A DNA stretch of 64,000 nt from Pseudoxanthomonas sp. (GCF_027498035.1 NZ_CP114978.1:2480001-2544000), one strand, 5' to 3'. Shown: positions 1 to 8,806, numbered from the stretch's first letter. The notes: generated by a model from the letters alone, not told the origin. Numbers and translations are program-made.

Positions 1-185
1 GGTCTGCGCATGCGCAGGCGTATGGCGAAGTGTAGCGGCGCGACCCGGTGGCGGCCATCGTCTGTCTCGACCTTGCGCGTGGGCGCGTGAATGACGCGCG
101 TGGATGGCGTGTCACGGCTCCCGGGCCCGGGCTGGATAGAATGGCGCCACACGCACCGTCTTTGGCACGCAGGCAAGCAAACCGC

Positions 186-1070
186 ATGACGCAAGCACAC
201 GAAACCGCGCAGGTGATGGGACTGGTGGCACTGGAACTGGCCGGCGGCGCACCGCCGCGGGTTGCGGCCCTGTCCCAGCAGGATGCCGGCACGCTGGCGG
301 AGAAAATCGCCCGCGACCTGATCGGCCTGGTTCCGCAGGTCACCACGCTGGAGCTGACCCTGGCGGCCGCCCATTTCGACCCGGCCGAAGCCCTGCGGCC
401 GGGCTGGCCGCTGCATCGCCGGCTGGACGAACTGCGCCAGCGCGCGCCGGGCCGCGATCAGGGGCCGCGCGTGATCGCCTTCGGTGCCGCGGCCGATGGC
501 GCGGTGCCGCTGCCGTTCCAGGCCGATCCGGACCTGGTCGGCGGCGCGCTGCGGGTGCTGCCGTTCCTGCTCAGCGGCACGCCGGCCGATGTCGATGCGG
601 TGGGCGAAGCGCTGGAAGAAGTCCTCATCGAACGCGGCATGGCCGGCGCCGATACTGCCCTGCAACTGCAGGATGGGCTGGGTGCGAAGGTCGAGCACGT
701 GCGCTTCATGACCCTGCACGACCTGGCCGCGATGATGGCCTTGCAATACCAGCACCAGAACCTGGAAGGCCTGTGGCCGGTGATCGAAACCGCGCTGCTG
801 GCCCCGGAAGACGAACAGTGGCTCGACGCACCACCCGAACCGCTGCTGCGCTACGCCGACGGCGAGGTGCGCATGGCGCTGCTGGACACCGCCGCCTGGA
901 AGAAGCGCAACACGCCGCCGACCGAGGATCCCGAACGCCTGGCACGCAGCTACGAGCATTACCTGATGCGTCAGCGGCAGCTGGCCGCGGTGCTCGAAGC
1001 CCACGGCATCCCGGTCACGTTCGCCCATTGCCCGGACGATGGCGACCTGTGCGCGCATCTGAACGGCTGA
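186..1070 (+). CDS. Conserved-looking hypothetical protein, 294 aa
   Basis: I do not recognise this protein. The predicted product is soluble and acidic, with no signal peptide or membrane segment, and is rich in Ala/Leu helices. The C-terminal quarter is charged (KKRNTPPTEDPERLARSYEHY) and ends with a Cys/Asp-rich tail (HCPDDGDLCAHL). The frame is open upstream to position 48, but the ATG at 186 is preferred because the protein looks coherent from MTQAHETAQ onward while the upstream 46 codons are Arg/Pro-rich low-complexity translation. It is a single-gene unit on the plus strand, closed by a strong hairpin at 1095-1130. No function is proposed. Gene reality is supported by codon usage and length. 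Confidence 0.75.
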   Translation: MTQAHETAQVMGLVALELAGGAPPRVAALSQQDAGTLAEKIARDLIGLVPQVTTLELTLAAAHFDPAEALRPGWPLHRRLDELRQRAPGRDQGPRVIAFGAAADGAVPLPFQADPDLVGGALRVLPFLLSGTPADVDAVGEALEEVLIERGMAGADTALQLQDGLGAKVEHVRFMTLHDLAAMMALQYQHQNLEGLWPVIETALLAPEDEQWLDAPPEPLLRYADGEVRMALLDTAAWKKRNTPPTEDPERLARSYEHYLMRQRQLAAVLEAHGIPVTFAHCPDDGDLCAHLNG

Positions 1071-1094
1071 CACGCGCTTCGCACTGAAGCCCGG

Positions 1095-1130
1095 AACGAA
1101 ACAAGGCGCCAGAAGGCGCCTTGTTTCGTT
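1095..1130. terminator. Bidirectional intrinsic terminator hairpin
   Basis: A perfect 16-bp stem (1095-1110 pairing with 1115-1130) encloses a 4-nt AGAA loop. The stem is GC-rich near the loop (GGCGCC) and A/T-rich at its base, so either strand ends in a T-containing tract. It sits between the convergent ends of the gene at 186-1070 and the minus-strand sodC, and can serve both. Confidence 0.8.
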
Positions 1131-1177
1131 CTGCACCGCGCACGCCCACGCAGCAGCGCGGCGGCGCAAGCGCAGGA

Positions 1178-1783
1178 TCACATCGCCGGAGCGGCCTCGA
1201 TCACGCCGCAGGCCAGGCGGCCGCCGGCATCGCCGGTGGGCTGGGTCTTGTAGTCATCGGCCTTGGCGTGAACGATCACGCCCTTGCCGACGATGTCGTA
1301 CTTGTCGCCCTTGCCGATGTCCACGTTGCTGGACAGCATCTGGTTGACGGTCGCGTTGCCATCGGCATCGGCGGTGATGTTGTTGCTGTCGCCGGCGTGG
1401 TGGACTTCGGCGGTGATCTGGCCGTGCTCCACGCCGTCCGGATTGAAGTGGCCGCCGGCGCTGGCACCGTCCGGTGCGCTGCAGTCGCCCTTCTCATGGA
1501 TGTGCAGGCCGTGCTCGCCCGGGCTCAGGCCGGTCAGTGAACCGGTGACGTGCACGCCGCCTTCCATCGACATGAAGCTCAGTTCGCCAGCCACCTTGTT
1601 ACCTTCGGTCGGCTTCAGGGTGACCTTGGCCATGCTCATGCCACCAGCCTCCGGTGCTGGCGTGGCGGCCGGGGCCGAGGCTTCCGGGGTCACCGCCTCG
1701 GGTGCGGCGGCGGGTTCGGGCTTGCTGCAGGCCGCCAGCGCCAGCACGGTAGCAGCGCACAGCAGGGTCTGGGTCAGTCGCAT
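1178..1783 (-). CDS. sodC: Superoxide dismutase [Cu-Zn], lipoprotein
   Basis: A periplasmic Cu/Zn superoxide dismutase, which converts superoxide to peroxide and oxygen outside the cytoplasm. The 201-aa product starts MRLTQTLLCAATVLALAACS, a lipoprotein signal with lipobox LAAC. An Ala/Pro-rich linker of about 30 residues leads to the SOD domain. Metal-ligand and structural motifs are intact: GLHIHEKGDC, SAGGHFNP, the HHAGD loop, VIVHAKADDY and the C-terminal GGRLACGVI with the disulphide cysteine. The ATG at 1783 is chosen over an upstream in-frame start because AAGGAG precedes it and the signal peptide begins there. A second, more divergent copy lies immediately upstream on the same strand, so the two are probably co-transcribed. 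Confidence 0.95.
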   Translation of the reverse strand: MRLTQTLLCAATVLALAACSKPEPAAAPEAVTPEASAPAATPAPEAGGMSMAKVTLKPTEGNKVAGELSFMSMEGGVHVTGSLTGLSPGEHGLHIHEKGDCSAPDGASAGGHFNPDGVEHGQITAEVHHAGDSNNITADADGNATVNQMLSSNVDIGKGDKYDIVGKGVIVHAKADDYKTQPTGDAGGRLACGVIEAAPAM

Positions 1784-1834
1784 GGGTCTTCTCCTTATTA
1801 CGGGGTGGAAAAAGCATGCGGGCAACGCATGCGG

Positions 1835-2428
1835 TCAGCGGATCACCTTGATCACGCCACAGGCCACCCGCGGGCCGGCGTTGCCGGCTGGCTGGGTGGC
1901 GTAGTCGTCGGGGTTGGCGTGCACGACCAGTGCGCGGCCGACCAGGTCGGTCGACCCGCCCCCGCCCAGCAGCACGCCACCCAAGAGGGTGTCGATGCGG
2001 GCCACGCCTTCGGCGTCGGCCACGATGTTGTCCATGTCGCCGAGGTGGTGCGCGCCGATCTTGGCGCTGCCATGTGGCTGGTGGGTGGGATTGAAATGAC
2101 CGCCCGCGCTGCTGGCATCGACCGCACTGCAATCGCCGGTTTCATGCACGTGGAAGCCGAACCGGCCCGAGGCCGGCAACCCGCCGACGATACCGGCGAT
2201 GCGCACGCCGCCCTGCACGGGGGTCAGGGTGAGCTTGCCGCTGACCAGGCTGGCCGACGCCGAACGCATGATCGCCTGTGCTTCCTGCGCCATCGGCGTG
2301 GCCACCGCCGCGGGTGCTGCGGGCGGAAGTGATTTGGGCGCGGGAGCGCTGCTGCAGGCCGCCAGGACCAGTGCGGACGCCAGGGTCGGCACGGTCAACA
2401 GGCGGCGGAAAGTACGGTGTGCAGGCAT
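1835..2428 (-). CDS. Second superoxide dismutase [Cu-Zn] family lipoprotein
   Basis: A paralogue of the adjacent sodC (51 bp away, same strand), 197 aa from the ATG at 2428. The N-terminus MPAHRTFRRLLTV leads into a hydrophobic stretch ending LVLAACSS, a lipoprotein signal. Catalytic-domain motifs present are FGFHVHETGDC, SAGGHFNP, HHLGDMDN, LVVHANPDDY and GPRVACGVI, so copper and zinc ligands look complete. Compared with its neighbour the linker is shorter and the inter-motif loops differ (for example LLGGVLLGGGGSTDL before the last His motif), which suggests old duplication rather than recent copying. The likely role is periplasmic superoxide removal; whether expression differs between the two copies cannot be told from sequence. 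Confidence 0.92.
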   Translation of the reverse strand: MPAHRTFRRLLTVPTLASALVLAACSSAPAPKSLPPAAPAAVATPMAQEAQAIMRSASASLVSGKLTLTPVQGGVRIAGIVGGLPASGRFGFHVHETGDCSAVDASSAGGHFNPTHQPHGSAKIGAHHLGDMDNIVADAEGVARIDTLLGGVLLGGGGSTDLVGRALVVHANPDDYATQPAGNAGPRVACGVIKVIR

Positions 2429-2569
2429 CAGGGCGGCAACGCTAGCGACGGCGGCGTTCAGGTGCAATGAAGGCACGACGTCACGCTGTGACAATCATGT
2501 CAGCGCCGGCGTGCCGCGAAAGCAGCCCGCGCGATCGCGACCGACACCGGATGCGGCACGGGACTGGCA

Positions 2570-3994
2570 TCAGTTGCGCTTGCGGCCCGAACCGAGTTTG
2601 CGCGTGACCGTGTTGCGGCCCACGCCCAGGCGCGCGGCGGCGTCGGCACGGCGCCCGTTGGTGAACTGCAGTGCCGCTTCCAGCAGGATGCGGTCCAGGC
2701 GTGCACGCGCTTCGGCATGCAGGCCTTCGGCACCTTCGGCCAGGCGCGCGCGCGCCCACAGGCCCAGCAGCGCATCCCAGTCGCCCGGGCTTTGCGTCGC
2801 AGGCTGGGTGGTCCGGCTCAGGGATTGTTCGACATCACCGACGGTAATGGTGTCCGAAGGCGCCAGCGCGGCCAGGCGCCAGCACACGTTTTCCAGCTCG
2901 CGGACATTGCCGGGCCAATCGTGTGCGCGCAGCGCGTCGCGTGCGGACGGCGCGATGCGCTTGGCCGGCGTGCCCAGCTTGAGGCAGGCCTGGGCCAGGA
3001 AGTTTTCCGCCAGGCGCGGCACGTCACCGCGCCGCTCACGCAGTGGCGGCAACTGCAAGCGCACCACATCCAGGCGATGCAGCAGGTCGGCGCGGAAACG
3101 GCCCGCCCGCACCAGTCCCTCCAGGTCCTGGTGGGTGGCGGCGATCACGCGCACGTCCACGCGGATCAGCTCGCGGCCACCAACGCGGAAGAACTCGCCT
3201 TCGGCCAGCACGCGCAGCAGCCGGGTCTGCAGCGGCAGCGGCATGTCGCCGATTTCATCGAGGAACAGCGTGCCGCCGTCGGCCTGTTCGAAGCGGCCGT
3301 GATGGCGGCGCTGGGCGCCGGTGAACGCGCCTGCTTCATGGCCGAACAGCTCGCTTTCCAGCAGCTCGGCCGGAATGGCCGCGGTATTGAGCGCCACGAA
3401 TGGTTTGCGCGAACGCGGCGATTCGTTGTGCAGCGCGCGCGCGACCAGTTCCTTGCCGGTGCCGGTCTCGCCGGTGACCAGCACCGACAGCGGCGCCTGC
3501 GCCAGCCGGCCGATGCCGCGGAACAACGCGCGCATGGCCGGGGTATCGCCGATCAGTTCCGGGGTGCCGCCATAGGACCCGGACATCGCCTCGGGCAGCA
3601 CCACGTCGCTGGATTCGACACTGGGCAGCGCGCGCGCGGCCAAGGCCACCGCGTCGTCCAGATCGAACGGCTTGGACAGGAATTCCTGGGCGCCGCCGCG
3701 GAACGCACCGGCGGTGCTAGCCACGTCGGTATAGGCCGACATCACGATCACCGGCAGCTGCGGATGCGCATGCTTGAGCCGGTCGAGCAGCTTCAGTCCG
3801 TCTTCGCCCGGCATGCGCACGTCGGTGAACAGCAGGTCCGGCACCCCGCGCGTGCCCAGGGCCTGCAAGGCCGAGGCGGCGCTGTCGAAGCCGTCCACGT
3901 CGTACCCGGCATCGCGCAGGGCGGTGGCCAGGACGAAGCGCACGGAGCGGTCGTCGTCGACCACCCAGATGCGCTGGCTGTCTTCAATGGACAT
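2570..3994 (-). CDS. ntrC: Nitrogen regulation response regulator NtrC (sigma-54 activator)
   Basis: The DNA-binding response regulator of nitrogen limitation, a bacterial enhancer-binding protein that drives sigma-54 promoters. At 474 aa it has the family length. An N-terminal receiver (residues 1-120) carries the acidic pocket VVDDD and a phospho-acceptor Asp near 58 (LLFTDVRMPGEDG). The central AAA+ domain has Walker A GETGTGKE, the sigma-54 contact loop GAFTGA, and Walker B in GTLFLDEIGDMP. A C-terminal Fis-type helix-turn-helix includes NGRRADAAARLGVGRNTVTR. Its start overlaps the end of ntrB by 11 bp, so the two are translationally coupled. Likely targets include the NtrC sites in front of glnA in this same window. 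Confidence 0.96.
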   Translation of the reverse strand: MSIEDSQRIWVVDDDRSVRFVLATALRDAGYDVDGFDSAASALQALGTRGVPDLLFTDVRMPGEDGLKLLDRLKHAHPQLPVIVMSAYTDVASTAGAFRGGAQEFLSKPFDLDDAVALAARALPSVESSDVVLPEAMSGSYGGTPELIGDTPAMRALFRGIGRLAQAPLSVLVTGETGTGKELVARALHNESPRSRKPFVALNTAAIPAELLESELFGHEAGAFTGAQRRHHGRFEQADGGTLFLDEIGDMPLPLQTRLLRVLAEGEFFRVGGRELIRVDVRVIAATHQDLEGLVRAGRFRADLLHRLDVVRLQLPPLRERRGDVPRLAENFLAQACLKLGTPAKRIAPSARDALRAHDWPGNVRELENVCWRLAALAPSDTITVGDVEQSLSRTTQPATQSPGDWDALLGLWARARLAEGAEGLHAEARARLDRILLEAALQFTNGRRADAAARLGVGRNTVTRKLGSGRKRN

Positions 3995-5087
3995 GGTGTC
4001 CCTCCTCGCCGGCGTCGCGCGACTGCGGCAGCAACAAAGTGAAAACGGTATGGCCCGGCCGCGAACGGAAGCTCAGCGAGCCGCAATGCTCGCGCGCGAC
4101 CTGCTGGGCCAGCGCCAGTCCCAGGCCGCTGCCTTCGGCACGCCCGGACACCAGCGGCAGGAACAGGTGCTCGGCCAGTTCTTCCGGCACGCCGCGGCCG
4201 TCGTCGATGATTTCCAGGCGCAGCGCACGCGCATGCATCTGGTCATGGATGCGCAGGCCGTGTTCGACCCGGGTCCGCAGGGTGATCAGGCCCGCGCCAG
4301 CCTGCATGGCATTGCCGACCAGGTTCCAGACCGCCTGGGTCAGGCGGTCGGCATCGCCGTGGAGTTCGGGCAGGCTGGGGTCGTAGTCGCGCTGCAGGCG
4401 CACGGTCCAGCTGCCTTCGGTCTCGGCCAGGCGCAGCACCCGTTCCAGCACGGCGTGGATGTTGAGCGAGGCATGCGGCCGCTGCGGGGTCGGCGACAAC
4501 AGGCGATCCAGCAAGTCGTTCAGGCGTTCGGCTTCGGCTTCGATCAGGCCGATGAGCTCGCGCTCGTCGGCATTGTCATTGCGGTGCTGGGCGCGGCGCG
4601 CCAGCAGTTGTGCGGCGCCCTTCAGACCGGCGAGCGGATTGCGCAGTTCATGCGCCAGGCCACGCAGGGCCGCCGCCAGGGCGCTGGGCAGCGCCTGGGC
4701 CGGGTCCAGCGCGGGAAAATCATCGACCGGGTGGGCTTCCATCAGCCAGCCACCGGCATCGGTACGCGACAGCCAGCCTTCGGCAAAGCGCGGCATCTCA
4801 CCGGGAAATCCAAGCGCGACCCGATGCAGGCGCAGCAGATCGCGGTCCGTGTTGTCCATGAAACGGGCCATGGCATCGCCATCCATTTCCAATGCGGCCA
4901 GGGGGCGCCCGATCAAACGTCGGGGGCTGACGCCCAGCCAGCGTGCGAACGCGGCGTTGGCGCCAAGGACGGTGCCTTGCGCATCCGCCCAGGCCACCGG
5001 TGTGCTGAGTGCGTCCGGGGTGGGTGCGTCGGTCACGGGTCCTACGGGGTCTTCGAATAGCGGGGTTACGGAGTCCGGGGGCGGCAT
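3984..5087 (-). CDS. ntrB: Nitrogen regulation sensor histidine kinase NtrB
   Basis: The cytoplasmic two-component kinase that phosphorylates NtrC when nitrogen is scarce and, with PII bound, dephosphorylates it. The 367-aa protein has no membrane segment. An N-terminal PAS domain (about residues 25-95, WADAQGTVLGANAAFARWLG) is followed by the H-box with the phospho-acceptor His in AHELRNPLAGLKGAAQLL, an N-box (AVWNLVGNAMQAG) and G-boxes (IIDDGRGVPEEL, GSGLGLALAQQVA). It overlaps ntrC by 11 bp and starts 39 bp downstream of amtB on the same strand. The first 20 residues are Pro/Asp-rich and not conserved in appearance, so a slightly later start is possible. Confidence 0.95.
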   Translation of the reverse strand: MPPPDSVTPLFEDPVGPVTDAPTPDALSTPVAWADAQGTVLGANAAFARWLGVSPRRLIGRPLAALEMDGDAMARFMDNTDRDLLRLHRVALGFPGEMPRFAEGWLSRTDAGGWLMEAHPVDDFPALDPAQALPSALAAALRGLAHELRNPLAGLKGAAQLLARRAQHRNDNADERELIGLIEAEAERLNDLLDRLLSPTPQRPHASLNIHAVLERVLRLAETEGSWTVRLQRDYDPSLPELHGDADRLTQAVWNLVGNAMQAGAGLITLRTRVEHGLRIHDQMHARALRLEIIDDGRGVPEELAEHLFLPLVSGRAEGSGLGLALAQQVAREHCGSLSFRSRPGHTVFTLLLPQSRDAGEEGHHVH

Positions 5088-5126
5088 TGCACCATCTTAG
5101 TGCAATGCCGCCGTCCGGTTGCTGGA

Positions 5127-6575
5127 TCAGGCCTCGTAGGCCGATTCGCCGTGCGAGGTGATGTCCAGACCCTCGCGCTCGGCGTCTTCGCTCACACGCA
5201 GGCCGAACACGACCTTGGTGATGAGCAACGCGATGACCGTGGCCACGGCGCACCAGACGATGGTGAAGCCGACGCTGACCACCTGCACCCAGACCTGGTG
5301 CCCGATATCCAGGTCCGCCTTGGTGCCGCCCAGCGACGCCGCACTGAACACGCCGGTCAGGATCGCGCCGACGATGCCACCGACGCCGTGGACGCCGAAC
5401 ACGTCAGCGGTGTCGTCGACCTTCAGCAGCTTCTTCAGGCCGGTCACGCCCCACACGCAGATCACGCCGGCCGCCAGGCCGATCACGATCGCGCCCAGCG
5501 GGCCAACCGTGCCGCAGGCCGGGGTGATGCCCACCAGGCCCGCCACCGCACCGGAGGCTGCGCCCAGTGCCGAGGGCTTGCCCTTGGAGATGGCTTCCAC
5601 CACCGTCCAGCCCAGCACCGCGGCGGCCGTGGCCAGGATCGTGTTGATGAAGGCCAGCGATGCCACCGTATCGGCCGCTGCGGCCGAGCCGGCGTTGAAG
5701 CCGAACCAGCCAACCCACAGCAGCATCGCGCCGATGTAGGTGAACGGCACGCTGTGCGGCTTCAGCGCACTCTGGCCGAAGCCCAGGCGCTTGCCCAGGA
5801 AGTACGCGCCCACCAGGCCGGCCACGCCCGCATTGATGTGCACCACGGTGCCGCCGGCGAAGTCGATCGCGCCCATCTCGCCCAGGTAGCCGCCACCCCA
5901 GACGATGTGCGCCATCGGGATGTAGCTCAGGGTGAACCAGATGGCGGAGAACAGCAGGACCGCCTTGAACTTGATGCGCTCGGCGAAGGCACCGACGATC
6001 AGCGCGGTGGTGATGCCGGCGAAGGTCGACTGGAAGGCCACGAACAGGTAGTCGGGCAGGCCCGCGATGGGCGTGTTGCCGACCGAGTCGGGCGTGAAGC
6101 CCTTCAGGAAGGCGAACTTGGTGAACGAGCCGAAGAACGCATTGCCTTCGCTGAAGACGGCGCTGTAGCCATAGGCCACCCACAGCAACAGGATCAGCGA
6201 GAACACCACCAGCACCTGGCTGAGGATGGACAGGATGTTCTTCGAACGCACCAGGCCGCCATAGAACAGGGCCAGGCCAGGCACCACCATCAGCAGCACC
6301 AGCAGGGTCGAGGTCAACATCCAGGCCACGTCACCGTGGTCGAAGGTCGGTGCGGCTGCAGCTGCGGCCTCTGGCGCGACGGCGGCAGGAGCTTCGGCGA
6401 CCGGCGCTTCCGCGGCGGGGGCTTCGGCAGCAGGGGCTTCGGTGGCGGCTGGCGCAGCGGTGTCCTGCGCAGCGACGGAGAAGGCAGTACCAGTTGCCAG
6501 GAGGCCGAATGCGGCAGCCAGGCACACCACTTGCAAACGGGTCTTCAACCCGGAGAGCAGACGACGAGTCTTCAT
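5127..6575 (-). CDS. amtB: Ammonium transporter AmtB
   Basis: An inner-membrane trimeric ammonium channel. At 482 aa it is longer than the typical core of about 400 aa because of an N-terminal extension: a cleavable signal-like segment (residues about 15-36, ending FSVAA) followed by about 45 residues of Ala/Pro/Glu repeats (APAAEAP units) before the first core helix. The core contains the usual 11 hydrophobic helices. The twin pore histidines are visible in VVHINAGVAG and FGVHGVGGIVGAILTG, and the Phe-gate region is present. It lies 21 bp downstream of the PII gene, the classic glnK-amtB pairing in which PII blocks the channel. The repeat-rich linker is the only unusual feature. Confidence 0.97.
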   Translation of the reverse strand: MKTRRLLSGLKTRLQVVCLAAAFGLLATGTAFSVAAQDTAAPAATEAPAAEAPAAEAPVAEAPAAVAPEAAAAAAPTFDHGDVAWMLTSTLLVLLMVVPGLALFYGGLVRSKNILSILSQVLVVFSLILLLWVAYGYSAVFSEGNAFFGSFTKFAFLKGFTPDSVGNTPIAGLPDYLFVAFQSTFAGITTALIVGAFAERIKFKAVLLFSAIWFTLSYIPMAHIVWGGGYLGEMGAIDFAGGTVVHINAGVAGLVGAYFLGKRLGFGQSALKPHSVPFTYIGAMLLWVGWFGFNAGSAAAADTVASLAFINTILATAAAVLGWTVVEAISKGKPSALGAASGAVAGLVGITPACGTVGPLGAIVIGLAAGVICVWGVTGLKKLLKVDDTADVFGVHGVGGIVGAILTGVFSAASLGGTKADLDIGHQVWVQVVSVGFTIVWCAVATVIALLITKVVFGLRVSEDAEREGLDITSHGESAYEA

Positions 6576-6596
6576 GGGGGTTCTCTCCGAGTTGGG

Positions 6597-6935
6597 TTAG
6601 AGCGCGTCGGCGCCGACTTCGCCGGTGCGGATGCGGATGACCTGGTCAATCGAGGTCACGAAGATCTTGCCGTCGCCGATCTTGCCGGTCCCGGCGGCCT
6701 GCTGGATGGCTTCAATCACAGCCTCCAGGCGCTCGTCGGTGACGACGGTTTCGATCTTGATCTTGGGCAGGAAATCGACGACGTACTCGGCGCCGCGGTA
6801 CAACTCGGTGTGGCCCTTCTGCCGTCCGAAGCCTTTGACTTCGGTAACGGTGATGCCCGAGACGCCTGTCTGCGACAGCGCCTCCCGGACTTCGTCCAGT
6901 TTGAACGGGCGGATGATGGCGGTGATCAGTTTCAT
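6597..6935 (-). CDS. glnK: Nitrogen regulatory protein P-II
   Basis: A small trimeric signal-transduction protein that integrates 2-oxoglutarate, ATP/ADP and uridylylation and controls AmtB, NtrB and glutamine synthetase adenylylation. The product is 112 aa, the standard length. The T-loop carries the uridylylation Tyr at residue 51 in LYRGAEYVVDFLPKIK, and the family signature KGFGRQKGHTE precedes it. The C-terminal signature GKIGDGKIFV is intact. The ATG at 6935 is chosen over upstream in-frame ATGs because PII proteins begin MKLI. Pairing with amtB (21 bp downstream) argues for glnK; in genomes with a single PII it would also act as glnB. Confidence 0.95.
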   Translation of the reverse strand: MKLITAIIRPFKLDEVREALSQTGVSGITVTEVKGFGRQKGHTELYRGAEYVVDFLPKIKIETVVTDERLEAVIEAIQQAAGTGKIGDGKIFVTSIDQVIRIRTGEVGADAL

Positions 6936-7270
6936 GCACATTCCCCGATGGTGGATGGAACGACCGGCGCTGCCGGCCGACGTTGCTGCATTGCTACCCA
7001 GCGCCTGGCGCATCCCCGCGCCAGTGCCATTCGTGGAGCCACCCATGGGCCGCGCCGGACAGACGGGGCAAGGGCCCGCTGCTCGGCATGGGAGGGAGGG
7101 CGTTGCGGCCCATGGGTGCCCACCTTTTGCTTTCCCCGGTCCTGCGTACTGCGTGCGCGATCACCCCAGTCCTGCGTCACGCACCATCGATCGGCAAGAC
7201 GGTGCGAGGAGAAAAAGTGCGACGATGGCGGAGGGTGGGAGGGGAGATCCGCCGCCATCGCCGCGGTTGC
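6936..7270. other. Intergenic region between glnA and glnK
   Basis: A 335-bp gap without a plausible gene. It holds the probable glnA terminator near its glnA end (7212-7260) and presumably the glnK-amtB promoter on the minus strand. I looked for a sigma-54 element (TGGCAC-N5-TTGC, minus strand) and found only off-spacing matches around 7005-7030, so I do not call a promoter. Confidence 0.5.
7212..7260 (-). terminator. Probable rho-independent terminator of glnA
   Basis: On the minus strand, immediately after the glnA stop, a 9-bp stem (CGATGGCGG at 7252-7260 pairing with CCGCCATCG at 7223-7231) with a loop of about 20 nt is followed within 7 nt by a run of five T. The position just downstream of the glnA stop supports the call, and it would separate glnA from glnK transcription at least partly. 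Confidence 0.6.
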
Positions 7271-8680
7271 TCAGTTGGCGTAGTACAGCTGGTATTCGAG
7301 CGGGTGGGTCGCCGCGCGGAACTTGGTGACTTCCTGCATCTTCAGGTCGATGTAGCCATCGATCAGATCGTCGGTGAACACACCACCGGCCTTGAGGAAC
7401 TCGCGGTCCTTGTCCAGCGCTTCCAGGGCCTGGTCCAGGCTGGAGCAGACCTGCGGGATCAGCTTCTCTTCTTCCGGCGGCAGGTCGTACAGATCCTTGT
7501 CGGATGCTTCGCCCGGGTCGATCTGGTTCTTGATGCCATCCAGGCCGGCCATCATCAGCGCGGTGAAGGTCAGGTAGCCGGACTGCAGCGGATCGGGGAA
7601 GCGGATCTCGATGCGGCGCGCCTTCGGGTTGGACACCCACGGAATGCGGCACGAGGCCGAGCGGTTACGGGCCGAGTAGGCCAGCATCACCGGCGCTTCG
7701 AAACCCGGGACCAGGCGCTTGTAGCTGTTGGTGCCCGAGTTGGCGAACGCATTGATCGCCTTGGCATGCTTGAAGATGCCGCCGATGTACCACAGCGCCA
7801 TCTGCGACAGGCCGCCGTAGCCGTCGCCGCTGAACAGGTTGCTGCCGCCCTTGAACAGCGACTGGTGCACGTGCATGCCGCTGCCGTTGTCGCCAACGAT
7901 CGGCTTGGGCATGAAGGTGGCGGTCTTGCCGTTGCGGAAGGCGACGTTCTTGACGATGTACTTCATCGCCAGCAGCTCATCGGCCTTCTTGACCAGCGAG
8001 TTGAACTTGGTGCCGATCTCGCACTGGCCGGCAGTGGCCACTTCGTGGTGGTGCACTTCGGTGGCGATGCCCACCTGCTCCAGCGTCTTGACCATTTCAG
8101 CACGGATGTCGTGCAGCGAGTCGGTCGGCGGGACGGGGAAATAGCCGCCCTTCACGCCCGGACGGTAGCCGCTGTTGCCGCCTTCGTACTTGGCGCCGGT
8201 GTTCCAGGCTGCTTCCTCGGAATCGACCTTGAAGAAGGTGTTGCCCATCTCGTTGGAGAAGCGGACCGAATCGAAGATGAAGAACTCCGGCTCCGGGCCG
8301 AAGAACGCCACGTCGGCGATGCCGCTGGACTTCAGGTAGGCCTCGGCCCGCTTGGCCACGCCGCGCGGGCAGCGCGAGTACGGGGTCATGGTGGCTGGGT
8401 CCAGCACGTCGCAGGTGATGTTGATCGTCGGATCGGCGTAGAACGGATCCAGGTAGGCGGTGTCGGCATCCGGCATCAGGACCATATCCGACTCGTTGAT
8501 GCCCTTCCAGCCGCTGATCGAGCTGCCATCGAACATCTTGCCTTCTTCGAACAGGCCCGGCTCGACGATGTTGATCGGGAAAGTGACGTGCTGCTCCACG
8601 CCGCGCAGGTCAACGAAGCGAAGGTCGACGAACTCGGCCTTGGAATCCTTGATCAGCTTTTCGACTTTGTCGACGGACAT
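7271..8680 (-). CDS. glnA: Glutamine synthetase type I (GSI-beta)
   Basis: Makes glutamine from glutamate, ammonia and ATP; the central enzyme of ammonia assimilation and a cytoplasmic dodecamer. At 469 aa it has the exact family length. Signatures include KMFDGSSISGWKGINESDM near residue 50, the metal-binding FFGPEPEFF, the ATP site (KPIVGDNGSGMHVHQSL) and the adenylylation loop DKDLYDLPPEE with its Tyr near residue 398, so the enzyme is of the covalently regulated type. The ribosome site AGGAG lies 6 nt before the ATG. A sigma-54 promoter and NtrC sites lie upstream, and a separate terminator follows the gene. Confidence 0.98.
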   Translation of the reverse strand: MSVDKVEKLIKDSKAEFVDLRFVDLRGVEQHVTFPINIVEPGLFEEGKMFDGSSISGWKGINESDMVLMPDADTAYLDPFYADPTINITCDVLDPATMTPYSRCPRGVAKRAEAYLKSSGIADVAFFGPEPEFFIFDSVRFSNEMGNTFFKVDSEEAAWNTGAKYEGGNSGYRPGVKGGYFPVPPTDSLHDIRAEMVKTLEQVGIATEVHHHEVATAGQCEIGTKFNSLVKKADELLAMKYIVKNVAFRNGKTATFMPKPIVGDNGSGMHVHQSLFKGGSNLFSGDGYGGLSQMALWYIGGIFKHAKAINAFANSGTNSYKRLVPGFEAPVMLAYSARNRSASCRIPWVSNPKARRIEIRFPDPLQSGYLTFTALMMAGLDGIKNQIDPGEASDKDLYDLPPEEEKLIPQVCSSLDQALEALDKDREFLKAGGVFTDDLIDGYIDLKMQEVTKFRAATHPLEYQLYYAN

Positions 8681-8727
8681 CTTTGCTCCTCGAATCGGTG
8701 GTGATGTGGAATGTGTGACAGGGGTAT

Positions 8728-8743
8728 CGCAAAGCGCGTGCCA
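8728..8743 (-). promoter_or_regulatory. Sigma-54 promoter of glnA
   Basis: Reading the minus strand, TGGCACGCGCTTTGC matches the sigma-54 consensus TGGCACG-N4-TTGC with the GG and GC dinucleotides at the correct 10-nt separation. The element ends about 48 bp upstream of the glnA ATG, predicting a 5' leader of roughly 35-40 nt. Confidence 0.88.
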
Positions 8744-8806
8744 ACTCCAAAATCTGCATAACTCATTGTTTTTACTTGAAACACACCCCGCCCGACCCTC
8801 TCGAAA

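Noticed and set aside
7001..7030. Sigma-54 promoter for glnK-amtB (minus strand TGGCAC or TGGCGC near here)
   Set aside because: The distance between the GG and GC elements is wrong by one or more bases in each match, so no promoter is called.
5100..7283. A plus-strand open frame of about 730 codons opposite amtB and glnK
   Set aside because: The opposite strand holds certain genes; the translation is His/Gln/Arg-rich with no family features.
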